Source: Deltaproteobacteria bacterium
Lineage (GTDB): Bacteria; Desulfobacterota; GWC2-55-46
Assembly (NCBI GenBank): GCA_016213015.1
Contig: JACRCE010000104.1
Span: 1-41,971 of the forward strand
Direction: 5' to 3'
Length of the DNA stretch: 41,971 bases
The position numbers and the translations under genes were made by a program. Positions 22,953 through 31,759 of the stretch are shown in pieces (position 1 is the first letter of the stretch; each line of letters begins with the position of its first letter). The notes under the pieces were generated by a model, which was not told the origin of the DNA, did no database searches, and saw only the letters and a list, made by a program, of their open reading frames with translations.

Positions 22953-23854
22953 GCCGCAAGAAGGACGAGTCCGTATATCTGGAGTTTGAAGTATTCGGCA
23001 ATGAGCGCCTTCAGGTATATCGTATCCTCGGACGGATGGATGAACAGTCCGATCTTGCCGTCTTTCATGCGGTTTGAAAAGGCTTGCCATACCCTTTCCG
23101 TATGATACGGGGATGACACGATCAGCAGGGCCTCAAGCTTGTTTTTGCGGGCATATACCGACACGGCGTCGGCCTCGCTTAACGTGCCGAACATGCCCTC
23201 AGCGGCCTCGATCGCCTCTATGTCTTGGGCCTTTACTCCGAGCGAGACGAGTTTCTTCACCTGCCATTCGGTCTTTGTGAGATTCCTCTTGAGCGCAGGG
23301 TCGTATTCCGTGATGGACTCCTCTTTCAATATCATCACCCGGCCCGCAAGTCCCTCTTTGTAAACAAGAGCCGCCGTCTTGAATCTGAAAGGTAAAAACT
23401 CCTGTGAGCCGCCCATGACGTAAACAACCCTTTTCCCGCGCCCCTTCTGAGCGCCGGATGAGCCGATGCGCGCGCTATGGAAGAGCTTGCCGTGCAGATA
23501 TGCCTTTAGCGAAGCGTGTCCGGGCAGGTCTTCGTTATGTATTAGGAGGAGCGCATACCAGAGCGCGATTAGAAGACCGCTGAAAAACGCCCATCTGCGG
23601 CGTTGTCGGAGCCTGTTCCGAGCGCAGCGAGGAATCCAGTTGCGTTGCCGAGGCTCCGAGTTTGCTTCGGCTGCGCCTCGCAACCGCTCCTCACTGCGGC
23701 GCACAACAAAGTGCGCCTCATTCGTCGCTCCCCTATTAAATGGGGGCCTTGCATCTGGCTGGGTTCCCATTGCGCCTTTTCTTCTTTGCAATGGGAAGAT
23801 TTGAGCGGTCTTCGGCGATATTGGGTTTTTCAGCAATTTGTTATGGGCGTTCAT
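22949..23854 (-). CDS. DUF218 (SanA/YdcF-like) protein, 5' end rebuilt by a repeat element
   Basis: The conserved part is a hydrophobic segment (LLIALWYALLLI) followed by a DUF218 domain with VYVMGGSQE, ESITEYD and VSSPYHTERV. DUF218 proteins are inner-membrane proteins linked to envelope polysaccharide metabolism. The ATG at 23854 overlaps the end of the upstream gene by 14 bases and was probably the original start, but after about 14 codons the frame enters a 242-bp repeat element (23572-23813). The frame stays open through it for about 80 codons and re-enters the gene in its membrane segment. The present 301-residue product therefore has an element-encoded N-terminal insert. Whether it is made and functional is unclear. 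Confidence 0.75.
   Translation of the reverse strand: MNAHNKLLKNPISPKTAQIFPLQRRKGAMGTQPDARPPFNRGATNEAHFVVRRSEERLRGAAEANSEPRQRNWIPRCARNRLRQRRRWAFFSGLLIALWYALLLIHNEDLPGHASLKAYLHGKLFHSARIGSSGAQKGRGKRVVYVMGGSQEFLPFRFKTAALVYKEGLAGRVMILKEESITEYDPALKRNLTKTEWQVKKLVSLGVKAQDIEAIEAAEGMFGTLSEADAVSVYARKNKLEALLIVSSPYHTERVWQAFSNRMKDGKIGLFIHPSEDTIYLKALIAEYFKLQIYGLVLLAA
23572..23813. repeat. GCTGAAAAA-end MITE-like element, copy 3 (inside the DUF218 gene)
   Basis: Inverted ends GAAGACCGCT and AGCGGTCTTC bound 242 bp. The left part carries GCTGAAAAACGCCCATCTGC, as in the other copies, and the right part the CCCATTGC/GCAATGGG pair also present in copy 2. This copy lacks the nested 70-bp unit. Confidence 0.8.
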
Positions 23855-24776
23855 CGGCAACGGTAAGGTCGTCAATCCAAAAGCTCTGCTCAACGGGCGA
23901 GCCGTCGCCGATCCACGGGGCTATGTGAAATTGGTTGAACTTCATTTGAGGAAGCGCCCCGGTGCGAAGCACGACGTTGTCGCGGTCAATGACCGGTTCG
24001 CCGTCAAACCAGTAACGGAGCACCCCGTCGGAGGCGGCCTTGCCGTTAACTATCGAGTTGAGTTTGAAGTAGGCCTCCACAAAGTGCCAGTCGCCTTTGT
24101 AAAACGGCCCCGGCGTATCCTGAAAGTATGCCTTCCCGCCGTGCGAGCCGGGTGCTCCGCCCGCGCGCCAGTCCCTGCCGTTCCAATAGACGTTACCGAC
24201 CTTGTAGCAACTTATCGTGCTTGCCCGCTCCTCAGGCGGGGCGCCGTTGCACCCTGAGACCGCCCTGTTCTCGGTGATGCCTCTTAAGTCTTGCTTCAAC
24301 CTTGCCGTATCTATGTTCCTGCCGTCTTGAAGACCAAGTAGAGGCATCCCTTCGTTCTGCTCTATATACGCGGTCAGGTGCGTGTACGCAGGGCCTGTCC
24401 AATCTCCGTCGAGGTTCGTTAATATTAGAAACTCATGCGGGTGGTATGGTTTGTTTGAGCCTTCCCAGTTTGAACTGTACCTTACCCAACAGCTCACATA
24501 CACGGAATTCGACGGGGGGAACTTTTTTCTCATCGCGCCTCCGGAGAGCGGCGTCTTCGCGCCCTTGAGGAACTTGAATTCCGCGGCGCGTTTGCTTGAA
24601 GGGGCGCGTCCATTTGATGCGAGGGAGAGTTTTGTGTTGTCGTACCAGAGGCGGCCGGAAAAGTCCGCATCCTCAAAGGATTCCTGAAAGAAAACGGTCC
24701 GCGCACCGGATTGAGCCGCAAGCGCGAGAGTCAGCGCCGCAACTACCGCGTAAACGAACGGCTTTAAGGCAATCAA
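23841..24776 (-). CDS. Secreted lectin/lyase-like protein of the EPS operon (first type)
   Basis: The 311-residue protein begins MIALKPFVYAVVAALTLALA, a signal peptide cleaved near ARTVFF. The body reads as a beta-sandwich (LamG/concanavalin or polysaccharide-lyase jelly-roll type): VYVSCWVRYSS, WHFVEAYFKLNS, LRYWFDGEPV and a final FWIDDLTV. The TTG start at 24776 overlaps the methyltransferase stop and has GGAG five bases before it; the longer frame inside the methyltransferase gene is a shadow. It shares strand motifs with the two proteins at 25519 and 26425. A role in binding or trimming the exopolysaccharide is inferred; no catalytic residues can be assigned. Confidence 0.7.
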   Translation of the reverse strand: MIALKPFVYAVVAALTLALAAQSGARTVFFQESFEDADFSGRLWYDNTKLSLASNGRAPSSKRAAEFKFLKGAKTPLSGGAMRKKFPPSNSVYVSCWVRYSSNWEGSNKPYHPHEFLILTNLDGDWTGPAYTHLTAYIEQNEGMPLLGLQDGRNIDTARLKQDLRGITENRAVSGCNGAPPEERASTISCYKVGNVYWNGRDWRAGGAPGSHGGKAYFQDTPGPFYKGDWHFVEAYFKLNSIVNGKAASDGVLRYWFDGEPVIDRDNVVLRTGALPQMKFNQFHIAPWIGDGSPVEQSFWIDDLTVADERP

Positions 24777-25522
24777 CGAAGCTCCAGCACCACCACGGCG
24801 CAGTATTTGCCGAGCCAAGGCGCGGCTTTGAGTATAACCGTGTCCGCCCTGTCGAGGAGGCGTTTGAACGACAGTAGTATTTTGTTCTTGGGGGCAACTG
24901 CCAAGAGTCCATGAGCGGCTATGGTGCTGAAGTCGAAGAAATGAAACCTGACGTTCGGGAACGCGCCTTTTATCAGCCTCAACTCCGTTGCGCCAAGCGC
25001 CCTCTCGGTCTTGCTTCTGCGCCGCGGCGTAAGGGCGCGCCATATCTTAAGGAGGATATTTTGGTTCATAGGCTCGATGAATACGGCGCGGCCTCCGGGT
25101 TTTAAGACCCGCGCTATGTTCTTTAGCGCGGCGTCAAGCTCCGTATGATGCAACACAGCGCTTCCGGCTATTACGTCGAAATAGGCGTCGGGGAAGGTAA
25201 GGTTTTCCGCAGGCATTTCATGGAAAATCGGATTGGAAGACAGGCCGTGTTTAGCCTTGAGGTCGTTCGCTTTTTTGATAAGCTCGCCCGATATGTCTAT
25301 GCCGCATACATCCGCTCCGGCCTTTGCGAGTTGCACGCTCAGCCAGCCGTTGCCGCAGCCGTAGTCGAGAATCTTAAGCCCCTTGACGCCGCCGATGATC
25401 CGCCAATAGAATCCGTATGCCGCGTCGATCCCGCCGATAGGCGCATCCGCGCTTTTATTCCGATACCTGTCGTCATGGTAGGTCTTTTCAGCCTTTTGTC
25501 TCTCTGATAGATGTTCGGTCAT
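24773..25522 (-). CDS. SAM-dependent class I methyltransferase
   Basis: The 249-residue enzyme has the SAM-binding motif ILDYGCGNGWLS, the acidic strand end VCGIDIS and a typical VLKPGGRAVFIEP after motif II (FDVIAGSAVLHH). It transfers a methyl group from S-adenosylmethionine in the cytoplasm. In this operon the target is probably a sugar or glycolipid intermediate, but that is context only. ATG 25522 forms an ATGA overlap with the upstream stop. Confidence 0.88.
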   Translation of the reverse strand: MTEHLSERQKAEKTYHDDRYRNKSADAPIGGIDAAYGFYWRIIGGVKGLKILDYGCGNGWLSVQLAKAGADVCGIDISGELIKKANDLKAKHGLSSNPIFHEMPAENLTFPDAYFDVIAGSAVLHHTELDAALKNIARVLKPGGRAVFIEPMNQNILLKIWRALTPRRRSKTERALGATELRLIKGAFPNVRFHFFDFSTIAAHGLLAVAPKNKILLSFKRLLDRADTVILKAAPWLGKYCAVVVLELR

Positions 25523-26412
25523 TTTTCGTTCAGTATGTCCGTGGATTTGTTCAACGGGCCGATGTAGCCGGTGTTGCTTATGGCTATGTCGTCGAAGTCG
25601 GCGTAGGCGCAAGCAAAGTTGTTGTCCGGGGATCTGCTGTTCGAGCCGAAGAGGATATAAGACCAGCCGGCGAGATACGCCTTAGTTCCATTTGGTCTCC
25701 AGTCAACGCCGGTGTTGGAGATAACCTGTTTGTCGTCAATCCACATTTCGGCCATGCCGTCGGCTCCGCTCGTATTCATCTTGAGGTGCACTTCATAGAG
25801 GTGCCATAGCCCGTCGGAGCCGGCTCCTCCCATGGTGCCTGTCCAGCCGTTGGCCGTGCTTGATCGAAAGGTCCGGCTGCCGGCGCTCTGCGCCAGAATC
25901 TTGCTCTTATCACCCTCCCACGCAACGATGACGGACGTCTGCTTGCTCAATACGTCAAAGTATATGATCTTGTCCTCTATGATATTATGCCAGTTGAATC
26001 CGGTCTGATATCTCATGTACCAGCGCACCCATAAGTCCGGCTGCGCGGAAGAGAACTCTACCGCCATTCCGCCGCTGTTGTTGCTGGCCGCCGTGCTCTT
26101 AGTGCCGTTGTAGCCCTTCCAATGGCGCTGGCCCTTGCCTCCTCCTCCGGCTGCATGGTTTGCCGCTGAGGTTATCTGCTCTTCATGGAGTGTGCCGTCT
26201 CTGTCGTAGCACGTCCATGCGCCCCAGCCCTTCAAGTCATCGCAATCGACTTTATAAAGGCCATCGGCTTGTTTCCACTCATTGCAGTTAAACGTCGTTG
26301 ACCACGGCAAGGTTACAGCGCTTGCCGCCTCAGCGACACGAGGCGCGCCGCCGAGTACGGCGCAAGACAGCAACAAGACGAGCGTTGGCGTTCTTAGGTT
26401 GACGGGTATCAT
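25519..26412 (-). CDS. Secreted lectin/lyase-like protein (second type, copy 2)
   Basis: This 297-residue protein has a signal peptide (to about residue 30) and one beta-rich domain with LPWSTTFNC, HEEQIT, GKGQRHWKGYNGT, LWVRWYMRYQ, IIEDKIIYFDV and AEMWIDDKQV. FDDIAISNTGYIGPL ends the domain. It is a tandem duplicate of the upstream gene, similar over its whole length. The pattern is that of LamG or polysaccharide-lyase beta-sandwiches, so exopolysaccharide binding or cleavage is likely; the family cannot be fixed by eye. Paired cysteines (CNEW, CDDL, CYD) suggest a disulfide-stabilised exported fold. It starts 12 bases after its twin stops. Confidence 0.72.
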   Translation of the reverse strand: MIPVNLRTPTLVLLLSCAVLGGAPRVAEAASAVTLPWSTTFNCNEWKQADGLYKVDCDDLKGWGAWTCYDRDGTLHEEQITSAANHAAGGGGKGQRHWKGYNGTKSTAASNNSGGMAVEFSSAQPDLWVRWYMRYQTGFNWHNIIEDKIIYFDVLSKQTSVIVAWEGDKSKILAQSAGSRTFRSSTANGWTGTMGGAGSDGLWHLYEVHLKMNTSGADGMAEMWIDDKQVISNTGVDWRPNGTKAYLAGWSYILFGSNSRSPDNNFACAYADFDDIAISNTGYIGPLNKSTDILNEK

Positions 26413-26424
26413 GCGCGGCTGTGC

Positions 26425-27381
26425 TCAAGGTATCGTGCTCAACACAGGCGCTTGCGGCTTTGCCAAGCCTCCAAGCGGGCCGATATATCCGGTGTTGCTG
26501 ATCGTGATGTCGTCGAAGTCGGCGTAGGCGCAAGCATAGCTGTTGTCCGGGGACCTGCTGTTGGATCCGAAGAGGACATAATTCCAGCCGGTGAGATACG
26601 ACCCGGTACCTCCTGGTCTCCAGTCAACGCTGGCGGCAGAGACGGTCTGAATGCCGTCAATCCACATCTCGGCCATGCCGTTGGCTCCGCTCGTATTCAT
26701 CTTGAGGTGGACTTCATAGTAGTGCCACAGCCCGTCGGAGGCGGCTCCTCCCATGGTGCCATCCCATCCTTTGCCCGCGGATGATATAAAGGTTTGGCTG
26801 CCGCCGCTTTGCGCCAGTATCTTGCTTGTATCGGAGCCTGTCCCATAGCCCTGCCACGCCACGATTACGGAGGTTTGAGTGCTTACCACGTCGAAGTATA
26901 TGATCTTGTCCTCTATGATGTTGGCCCACTTGAATCCGGCCTGGTATCTCATGTACCAGCGCACCCACAACTCCGGTTGAACGGCGGCAAAATCAATAGA
27001 CAATCCGCCGCTGTTGTTGGTGGCGTTCGGCGAATTGGTGCCGTTCCAGCCCTTCCAATGGCGCTGACCTTTGCCTCCGCCTCCGGCCGGATTATTAGCG
27101 GACGAGGTTATCTGCTCTTCATGGAACGGGCCGGTGCCGGCGGCGCCGTTGGTTCCCGGCACCCCGCTGTCGTCGCAGGTCCACGATCCCCAGCCCGTGA
27201 GATTGTCGCAGTTGACCTGTGTACCCGACAACCCGTTGGCCTGCGTCCAATCGTTGCATTGACCGGATGTGTTGAACGACGTTGACCACGGCAATGATAC
27301 GGCCGCGGCCGCGCACTCGATGGCGCTTGCGAGACATAATGCCGTGATTATGACGCTGAGCGCCGGTATCTTCATGTTCAT
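26425..27381 (-). CDS. Secreted lectin/lyase-like protein (second type, copy 1)
   Basis: The 318-residue twin of the following gene has a signal peptide (cleaved near AAAAVSLPW) and the same sequence of motifs: HEEQITSS, GKGQRHWKGWNGT, LWVRWYMRYQAGF, IIEDKIIYFDV, AEMWIDGIQ, FDDITISNTGYIGPL. A short proline-rich tail follows. It differs by small insertions (for example around GVPGTNGAAGT). The ATG at 27381 makes an ATGA overlap with the deacetylase stop; a second in-frame ATG lies at 27375. Duplication followed by divergence suggests selection for two glycan specificities or dosage. Confidence 0.72.
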   Translation of the reverse strand: MNMKIPALSVIITALCLASAIECAAAAVSLPWSTSFNTSGQCNDWTQANGLSGTQVNCDNLTGWGSWTCDDSGVPGTNGAAGTGPFHEEQITSSANNPAGGGGKGQRHWKGWNGTNSPNATNNSGGLSIDFAAVQPELWVRWYMRYQAGFKWANIIEDKIIYFDVVSTQTSVIVAWQGYGTGSDTSKILAQSGGSQTFISSAGKGWDGTMGGAASDGLWHYYEVHLKMNTSGANGMAEMWIDGIQTVSAASVDWRPGGTGSYLTGWNYVLFGSNSRSPDNSYACAYADFDDITISNTGYIGPLGGLAKPQAPVLSTIP

Positions 27382-28163
27382 AAGCCTTTATCCTTCTGAC
27401 TGCAAATGTCCTCGTAGGCATCCGCGACGTTTAGTATCGAGCCTTCGGCGTTTTTGCATTCTTGAATCACCCATCGGAGATCCGCTGGCGTTGTGCCCCA
27501 TTTATCATGTTCATCCTCTACGCCGTGGGTATAGAATATAAGCCAACCGTTGAGCCTCGCGTTTTCTTTTATCCATCCGGCAAGCTTCGTCTTGTCGAAG
27601 GACGAACTGTACAAGTCCACGGCCCTGAGCAGTTTGACGTCCACCTTGTCGTGGTTTATCCCGGGCCGCGTCCCCCTGAGCGTGATATATTCGTTGAACA
27701 GGGTTTTTTTTGCGGTCAGGCTTACGTCCCCGTATGGATATGCAAAATGCCCGATCGGCGTTCCGTCGAGGAGATTGCTCAACAGGAGTTTGTTTTTTCG
27801 ACAGTCCGCAAGTATCTCATCCGCCGTTATATCCGGTAGATGGCGATGAGAATAGGTATGACATCCGATCTGATGTCCGTTCTTCACGAGGCCGCGCAGC
27901 AGGTTCTCCGTTCGCGTTCGGGCCTCCGACGGCGCGGCTTCGTTTACACCGGTCATGCCGGATGAGAGGTAAAAGGTTCCTTTTGCGTCATGTTCATCCA
28001 ATATTCTCGCTCCGTTTATGATGGCGGATACCGGAACGTCGTCAAAGGTAAATGTATAAATCGGACCGGTATTGCATAGTCTTAGGCGTTTGGAATAAAA
28101 CATCTCGTAAAAGATGGTTTTGAGGCCTCTTAGAGCGCGCCTTACAGGTTTTTTTGAATCCAT
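27378..28163 (-). CDS. Polysaccharide deacetylase (CE4/NodB family)
   Basis: The 261-residue enzyme has the CE4 motifs: TFTFDDVP (Asp41 base and Asp42 metal ligand), HTYSHRHLP (His102 and His106 metal ligands), FAYPYGD and FYTHGVED near the C-terminus. It should remove N-acetyl groups from a HexNAc polymer or lipid-linked sugar. No signal peptide is seen; a short basic, weakly hydrophobic N-terminus (1-35) may associate with the membrane. The gene opens a new block after the only clear gap in the operon, where a CRP-type palindrome lies. Confidence 0.9.
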   Translation of the reverse strand: MDSKKPVRRALRGLKTIFYEMFYSKRLRLCNTGPIYTFTFDDVPVSAIINGARILDEHDAKGTFYLSSGMTGVNEAAPSEARTRTENLLRGLVKNGHQIGCHTYSHRHLPDITADEILADCRKNKLLLSNLLDGTPIGHFAYPYGDVSLTAKKTLFNEYITLRGTRPGINHDKVDVKLLRAVDLYSSSFDKTKLAGWIKENARLNGWLIFYTHGVEDEHDKWGTTPADLRWVIQECKNAEGSILNVADAYEDICSQKDKGL

Positions 28164-28199
28164 ATATCCGTAATTATAGGCGCGTTATTCCACATAATA

Positions 28200-28215
28200 T
28201 GTGACCCCAATCACA
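28200..28215. promoter_or_regulatory. CRP-type palindromic site within the EPS operon
   Basis: TGTGACCCCAATCACA is a perfect TGTGA-N6-TCACA palindrome, extending to ATGTGA/TCACAT. It lies 37 bases before the deacetylase start in a 91-bp gap between coding regions. It would fit activation or repression of an internal promoter by a CRP/FNR-family regulator. Confidence 0.55.
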
Positions 28216-28254
28216 TGCGCTCATATCGGTTTCCATGCCGCACATATACAAATT

Positions 28255-29430
28255 TTATGCCGTGCGGCAGGTTTTGTCAATAATGCCGCGCGTTGTCCGT
28301 TCTGAAAAAAGTTTTTCGTATCTTTCAAGGCAACCGCTCAACGTATATCTTTGTCTGACCGTCTCTTTGCCTTCAAGCCCTATGGCGCGGCTGAACGCCT
28401 CGTCGGCGATTAAGGCAAGGAGAGAGTTTTTCAATGCGCCTACGTCGTCAAGCGGCACAAGCAGGCCGTCTTTCCCGTGCCGGATTACGTCCCTGATGCC
28501 TTCCACGTCCGCGCCCAACGACGGCAGTCCGGCGGCCATGGCCTCGATGAGGCTTATGGGCAAGCCTTCCTTGCGCGAACACAGGCAGAATACGTCCAGA
28601 CCGCTAAGCAGCGCCGGTACGTCGGGCCTGTAGCCGGTCATAAGAACCTTATTTCCTATGCCTCGCTCTTTGATGAAGGCCCTCAACTCATCCTCGGTGT
28701 TATCGGCCTCGCCCGTAAATCCCTGTCCCATGATGACAAGCCTTGCGTCCGTTCTTTCCTTTATGAGCGCGTCGAACGCCCTGAGCAGGAAGATATGGTT
28801 TTTCACCTTTTTCAGATTCGCCGCTATGCCTATGGCCTTTTCATGCTCTTTAAGCCCGAGGGTTTTACGCGCCCCGGCTCTGAGCGCAATAGACGACGAA
28901 GCGGCTATGTCAACGCCGTTTTCAATTATGAATGTCTTTGATTGGGGCAGATTGAAGACGCCTTGAGCCGCCTTTGCAACGTTTGGCGTTACGCAGATCA
29001 CGCCATCCGAGCGCTTGAGGAGCGCGCTTCCGGCTTTTTTCCATTTCCACGACAGTTCAACGCACTCCCATTCGGAGTGCATCGTACAGAACAGGCGCGC
29101 CTGTTTTTTCAGTTTTGCGCCGTAAAAGGCGTAGACCATGGGCATGAAATGATGCGCGTTTACGATATGGATGTTGTTGTCTTTAATTATCCCGGACAGC
29201 TGTCTCATGGCTGCCGGGTCAAAGCGTTTTACCTTTGGCACGTGGTAGAGCGGTATCCCAAGGTCTGAAAATTCCTTGAGCGGCGCATCTCCCTTGAACC
29301 ACGCAACCGACGGGGCAAAGCGCGTCCTATCGAGCTTCGAGGCGAGCGTATGCACGAGGCGCTCGGCCCCGCCCATCTCCATCTGTACGATGATGAAAAG
29401 GACGTTTATCTTTTCGTGCGCCGGCGGCAT
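28255..29430 (-). CDS. Glycosyltransferase family 4 (EPS)
   Basis: The 391-residue GT-B enzyme has the N-terminal MGGAERL loop, DGVICVT, GIAANLKKVKNHI and the C-terminal donor site EGLPISLIEAMAAGLP with a following VEGIRDV. It is a retaining GT4 enzyme that transfers a sugar from a nucleotide donor to the growing repeat unit on the cytoplasmic side. Donor and acceptor are unknown. ATG 29430 begins one base after the upstream stop, with GGAAGGG a little upstream; an in-frame TTG at 29454 is less likely. Confidence 0.9.
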   Translation of the reverse strand: MPPAHEKINVLFIIVQMEMGGAERLVHTLASKLDRTRFAPSVAWFKGDAPLKEFSDLGIPLYHVPKVKRFDPAAMRQLSGIIKDNNIHIVNAHHFMPMVYAFYGAKLKKQARLFCTMHSEWECVELSWKWKKAGSALLKRSDGVICVTPNVAKAAQGVFNLPQSKTFIIENGVDIAASSSIALRAGARKTLGLKEHEKAIGIAANLKKVKNHIFLLRAFDALIKERTDARLVIMGQGFTGEADNTEDELRAFIKERGIGNKVLMTGYRPDVPALLSGLDVFCLCSRKEGLPISLIEAMAAGLPSLGADVEGIRDVIRHGKDGLLVPLDDVGALKNSLLALIADEAFSRAIGLEGKETVRQRYTLSGCLERYEKLFSERTTRGIIDKTCRTA

Positions 29431-29431
29431 G

Positions 29432-30583
29432 TCAGCGTGCCCTTCCAAGCTCAAGGTACTCTGCCTCGATCCGCTTCGTCCAGTCTTTGATGTTGTATCT
29501 GGCGTTTATCGTGCTCATGGCCCCAATGGACAGAGCTTCCCGTGCGGACGGATTTTTGTAAATCTTATCAAGCGCATCGGCTATTTCTTCCGGTTTGCCG
29601 GGCGAGACAAGCACGCCGTCCTTCCAATTCGCTACTACCTGCGGCACGCCTCCGACCGCTGATGCAACGCACGGAAGGCCCGAGGCCATTGCCTCCAAGA
29701 GCGCCAGCGGAGTCCCTTCGGTAAGCGACGGCAGGACAAAGGCATCCATGCAGGCGAGCCATGACTCCACGTCGCTTTGAAAGCCCGTGAGCGTTACCCT
29801 GTCAGCGATGCCCTTTGAGGCCGCAAGCCGCGTCAGGTCATCTTTTTCCGGGCCGTCCCCGATTATAACAAGCCTGATGTCCGCTCCGCTTGCTATCACC
29901 ATCGAAGCCGCCTCTATCAGATATGCAACGCCTTTTTCTTTGCTCAACCTTCCGGCGTATCCCGCTATAAATGCGTCATCAGTGCAGGCGATGGAGCGGC
30001 GTTTCAAGGCGTTCTCTTCCTTTGACGGTCTCCTTTGCGACCCGGCCATGACCGCGTTCGGTATTACGACGATGCGCCTTTCCTTGATGCCGCCGGCGAC
30101 AAGCTCCTGTTTCAGAGCCTCGGATACGGCGATGACCTTGTTCGCCAGCCTCAGGGCGATGAGGTCGAGACGATTGTACAGTTTGAGTTTGCCGCCCTGT
30201 TGTATGAAGCCGTGACAAGTGGATATGACCGGCAAAGAAAGTTTTTTCGCTGTCGGGATGCCGACGATGTCCGCGAAATATCCGTGCGTGTGCACAAGAT
30301 CGAACGTCCCGCGCTTGAGGATCGAATGGATCAGTTTGAAACAGCGCGGCACGCGGAGGAAATCCTTGCCTTCCGACGACGGCCTTGTCGCCACGGGAAC
30401 CCTGTGTATTTCAAAACCGGCCTTTTGAATCTCCTTTACGAATGCGTTGTCAGCCTCCCACGGGCGCACAAGGAGTATGGCGGATATGTCGAATCGGTTC
30501 TTGTCGACGTTCCTGAGAAAGTTGAGGCTTACCTTCTCCGCTCCTCCGAAATCAACAGGCGTTGCGATGTAGGCTATCCTCAC
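29432..30583 (-). CDS. Glycosyltransferase family 4 (EPS)
   Basis: The 383-residue protein has the GT4 layout: DFGGAEKVSLN at the N-terminus, LVHTHGYFADIVG, KVIAVSEALK, AGYAGRLSKEKGV and the donor-site segment EGTPLALLEAMASGLP. It belongs to the same family as the next gene but is a distinct enzyme, so each probably adds a different residue of the repeat unit. GTG start 30583, two bases after the upstream stop, with a weak GGGA ahead. Confidence 0.9.
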   Translation of the reverse strand: MRIAYIATPVDFGGAEKVSLNFLRNVDKNRFDISAILLVRPWEADNAFVKEIQKAGFEIHRVPVATRPSSEGKDFLRVPRCFKLIHSILKRGTFDLVHTHGYFADIVGIPTAKKLSLPVISTCHGFIQQGGKLKLYNRLDLIALRLANKVIAVSEALKQELVAGGIKERRIVVIPNAVMAGSQRRPSKEENALKRRSIACTDDAFIAGYAGRLSKEKGVAYLIEAASMVIASGADIRLVIIGDGPEKDDLTRLAASKGIADRVTLTGFQSDVESWLACMDAFVLPSLTEGTPLALLEAMASGLPCVASAVGGVPQVVANWKDGVLVSPGKPEEIADALDKIYKNPSAREALSIGAMSTINARYNIKDWTKRIEAEYLELGRAR

Positions 30584-30585
30584 GC

Positions 30586-31755
30586 CTATTCCCAGACCCC
30601 TTCGAGTCCCTCATGCCCGGCGCCGGTGAGACTCCTGATGAGCATGTCGGACGTCCATGCGAGAAAAGGCAGAGGATCGGCAAGGCTGAAATCGTCGTAG
30701 TACGAGGCGCGGATAGCAGGGAAGAAAAAATCTTTGAGAAAGCCGAGCCTTGATTCGGATGCGCGGAGGTGAGGCAAAAATCCCCTCAAATCTCCGCCGA
30801 GCCAGCGCGTTACGACGCCGGTCTTGAATCCTTCAACCGGAGTAACGTCGCCATTCATTATGAGTTTGTAGTAGAGGTAAGGGAAGTCCACGCCCGACGC
30901 GAGCGCCTGCGCCAGCGACCCCCAGAAGCGCGGATTCAAGTCTATGAGATACGGCGCAGCGGTCTTCGCGTCAACCACGAAGTCCGCCTGACAGACGCCG
31001 TGCCAGTTGAGATGCTCCAGCAATCTTTGCAGATTCGCCTCCGCCCGTTCGTTTCTTACGCTTATTCGCAGCGTGGCCTGTCCGCAGTTGACGGGATAGT
31101 CCCTGAGTTGTTTGTAGGCAACCTTTGCCCTGTATCGCCCGTGGGACATGAGCATGGCCACGCAAACAACCTCGCCGTTTATCTTTTCCTGCGCGAAGAA
31201 TCTCTCCTGTCCGACGCCGTTTACGTCGTTGTGGTCAAGCAGGCGCAAGAGTTCGTCCGAAGAATCCGCCTGTGTTATCGCCCATCCGCCTCCGCCCTGA
31301 CGCGGCTTCAAAAGTACTGGATAGTTGAGGGCGCGCGCCTCTGCCTTTGCCTGTGCGATTGTATAGCTTCGCGGCACCGGGATGCCGAGGTCAAGCGCGA
31401 TAGAACTCCACCTGTCCTTATTGTGCGCCGTGAGTATCTGCTCATAGTCCGGCACGGCCAGCTTGACGTGCTTCTCAAGGGTTGATTTGTATTTTGATAT
31501 CAGGAACGTCTCTTCGTATACGGGAATAAGGGCATGGGCCTCGACCTTTTTTATGTTCTCGATAAGAGCGCCGATGAACGCCTCCTGCTCGGTGAAGGGC
31601 GATGGGTACAGGAACCGCCCTTTCGAGTAGCGCGAGGAAAAAGACATGGAGCGTTTGACGAAGTCGGCCGTGTATACGTCTATCCCCTTTTGCCCGAGGC
31701 TTCTGACGACGTTGTAGGCGATACGGTTTCGCGCGTTGGTTACGATTACAGACAC
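30586..31755 (-). CDS. ATP-grasp ligase-like protein
   Basis: The 389-residue protein has a Rossmann-like N-terminal part (VSVIVTNARNRIAYNVVRSLG) and an ATP-grasp core: YPVLLKPRQGGGG nucleotide loop, FAQEKINGEVVCVA, QADFVVDAKTAAPYLIDLNPRFWGS for metal binding. ATP-grasp enzymes join a carboxylate to an amine or thiol through an acyl phosphate. Beside a PLP decarboxylase and an acyltransferase, it may attach an amino acid or similar group to a sugar; this is inference. GTG 31755 lies four bases after the upstream stop and fits the first strand; a TTG at 31791 would add 12 residues. Confidence 0.82.
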   Translation of the reverse strand: MSVIVTNARNRIAYNVVRSLGQKGIDVYTADFVKRSMSFSSRYSKGRFLYPSPFTEQEAFIGALIENIKKVEAHALIPVYEETFLISKYKSTLEKHVKLAVPDYEQILTAHNKDRWSSIALDLGIPVPRSYTIAQAKAEARALNYPVLLKPRQGGGGWAITQADSSDELLRLLDHNDVNGVGQERFFAQEKINGEVVCVAMLMSHGRYRAKVAYKQLRDYPVNCGQATLRISVRNERAEANLQRLLEHLNWHGVCQADFVVDAKTAAPYLIDLNPRFWGSLAQALASGVDFPYLYYKLIMNGDVTPVEGFKTGVVTRWLGGDLRGFLPHLRASESRLGFLKDFFFPAIRASYYDDFSLADPLPFLAWTSDMLIRSLTGAGHEGLEGVWE

Positions 31756-31759
31756 GGGG

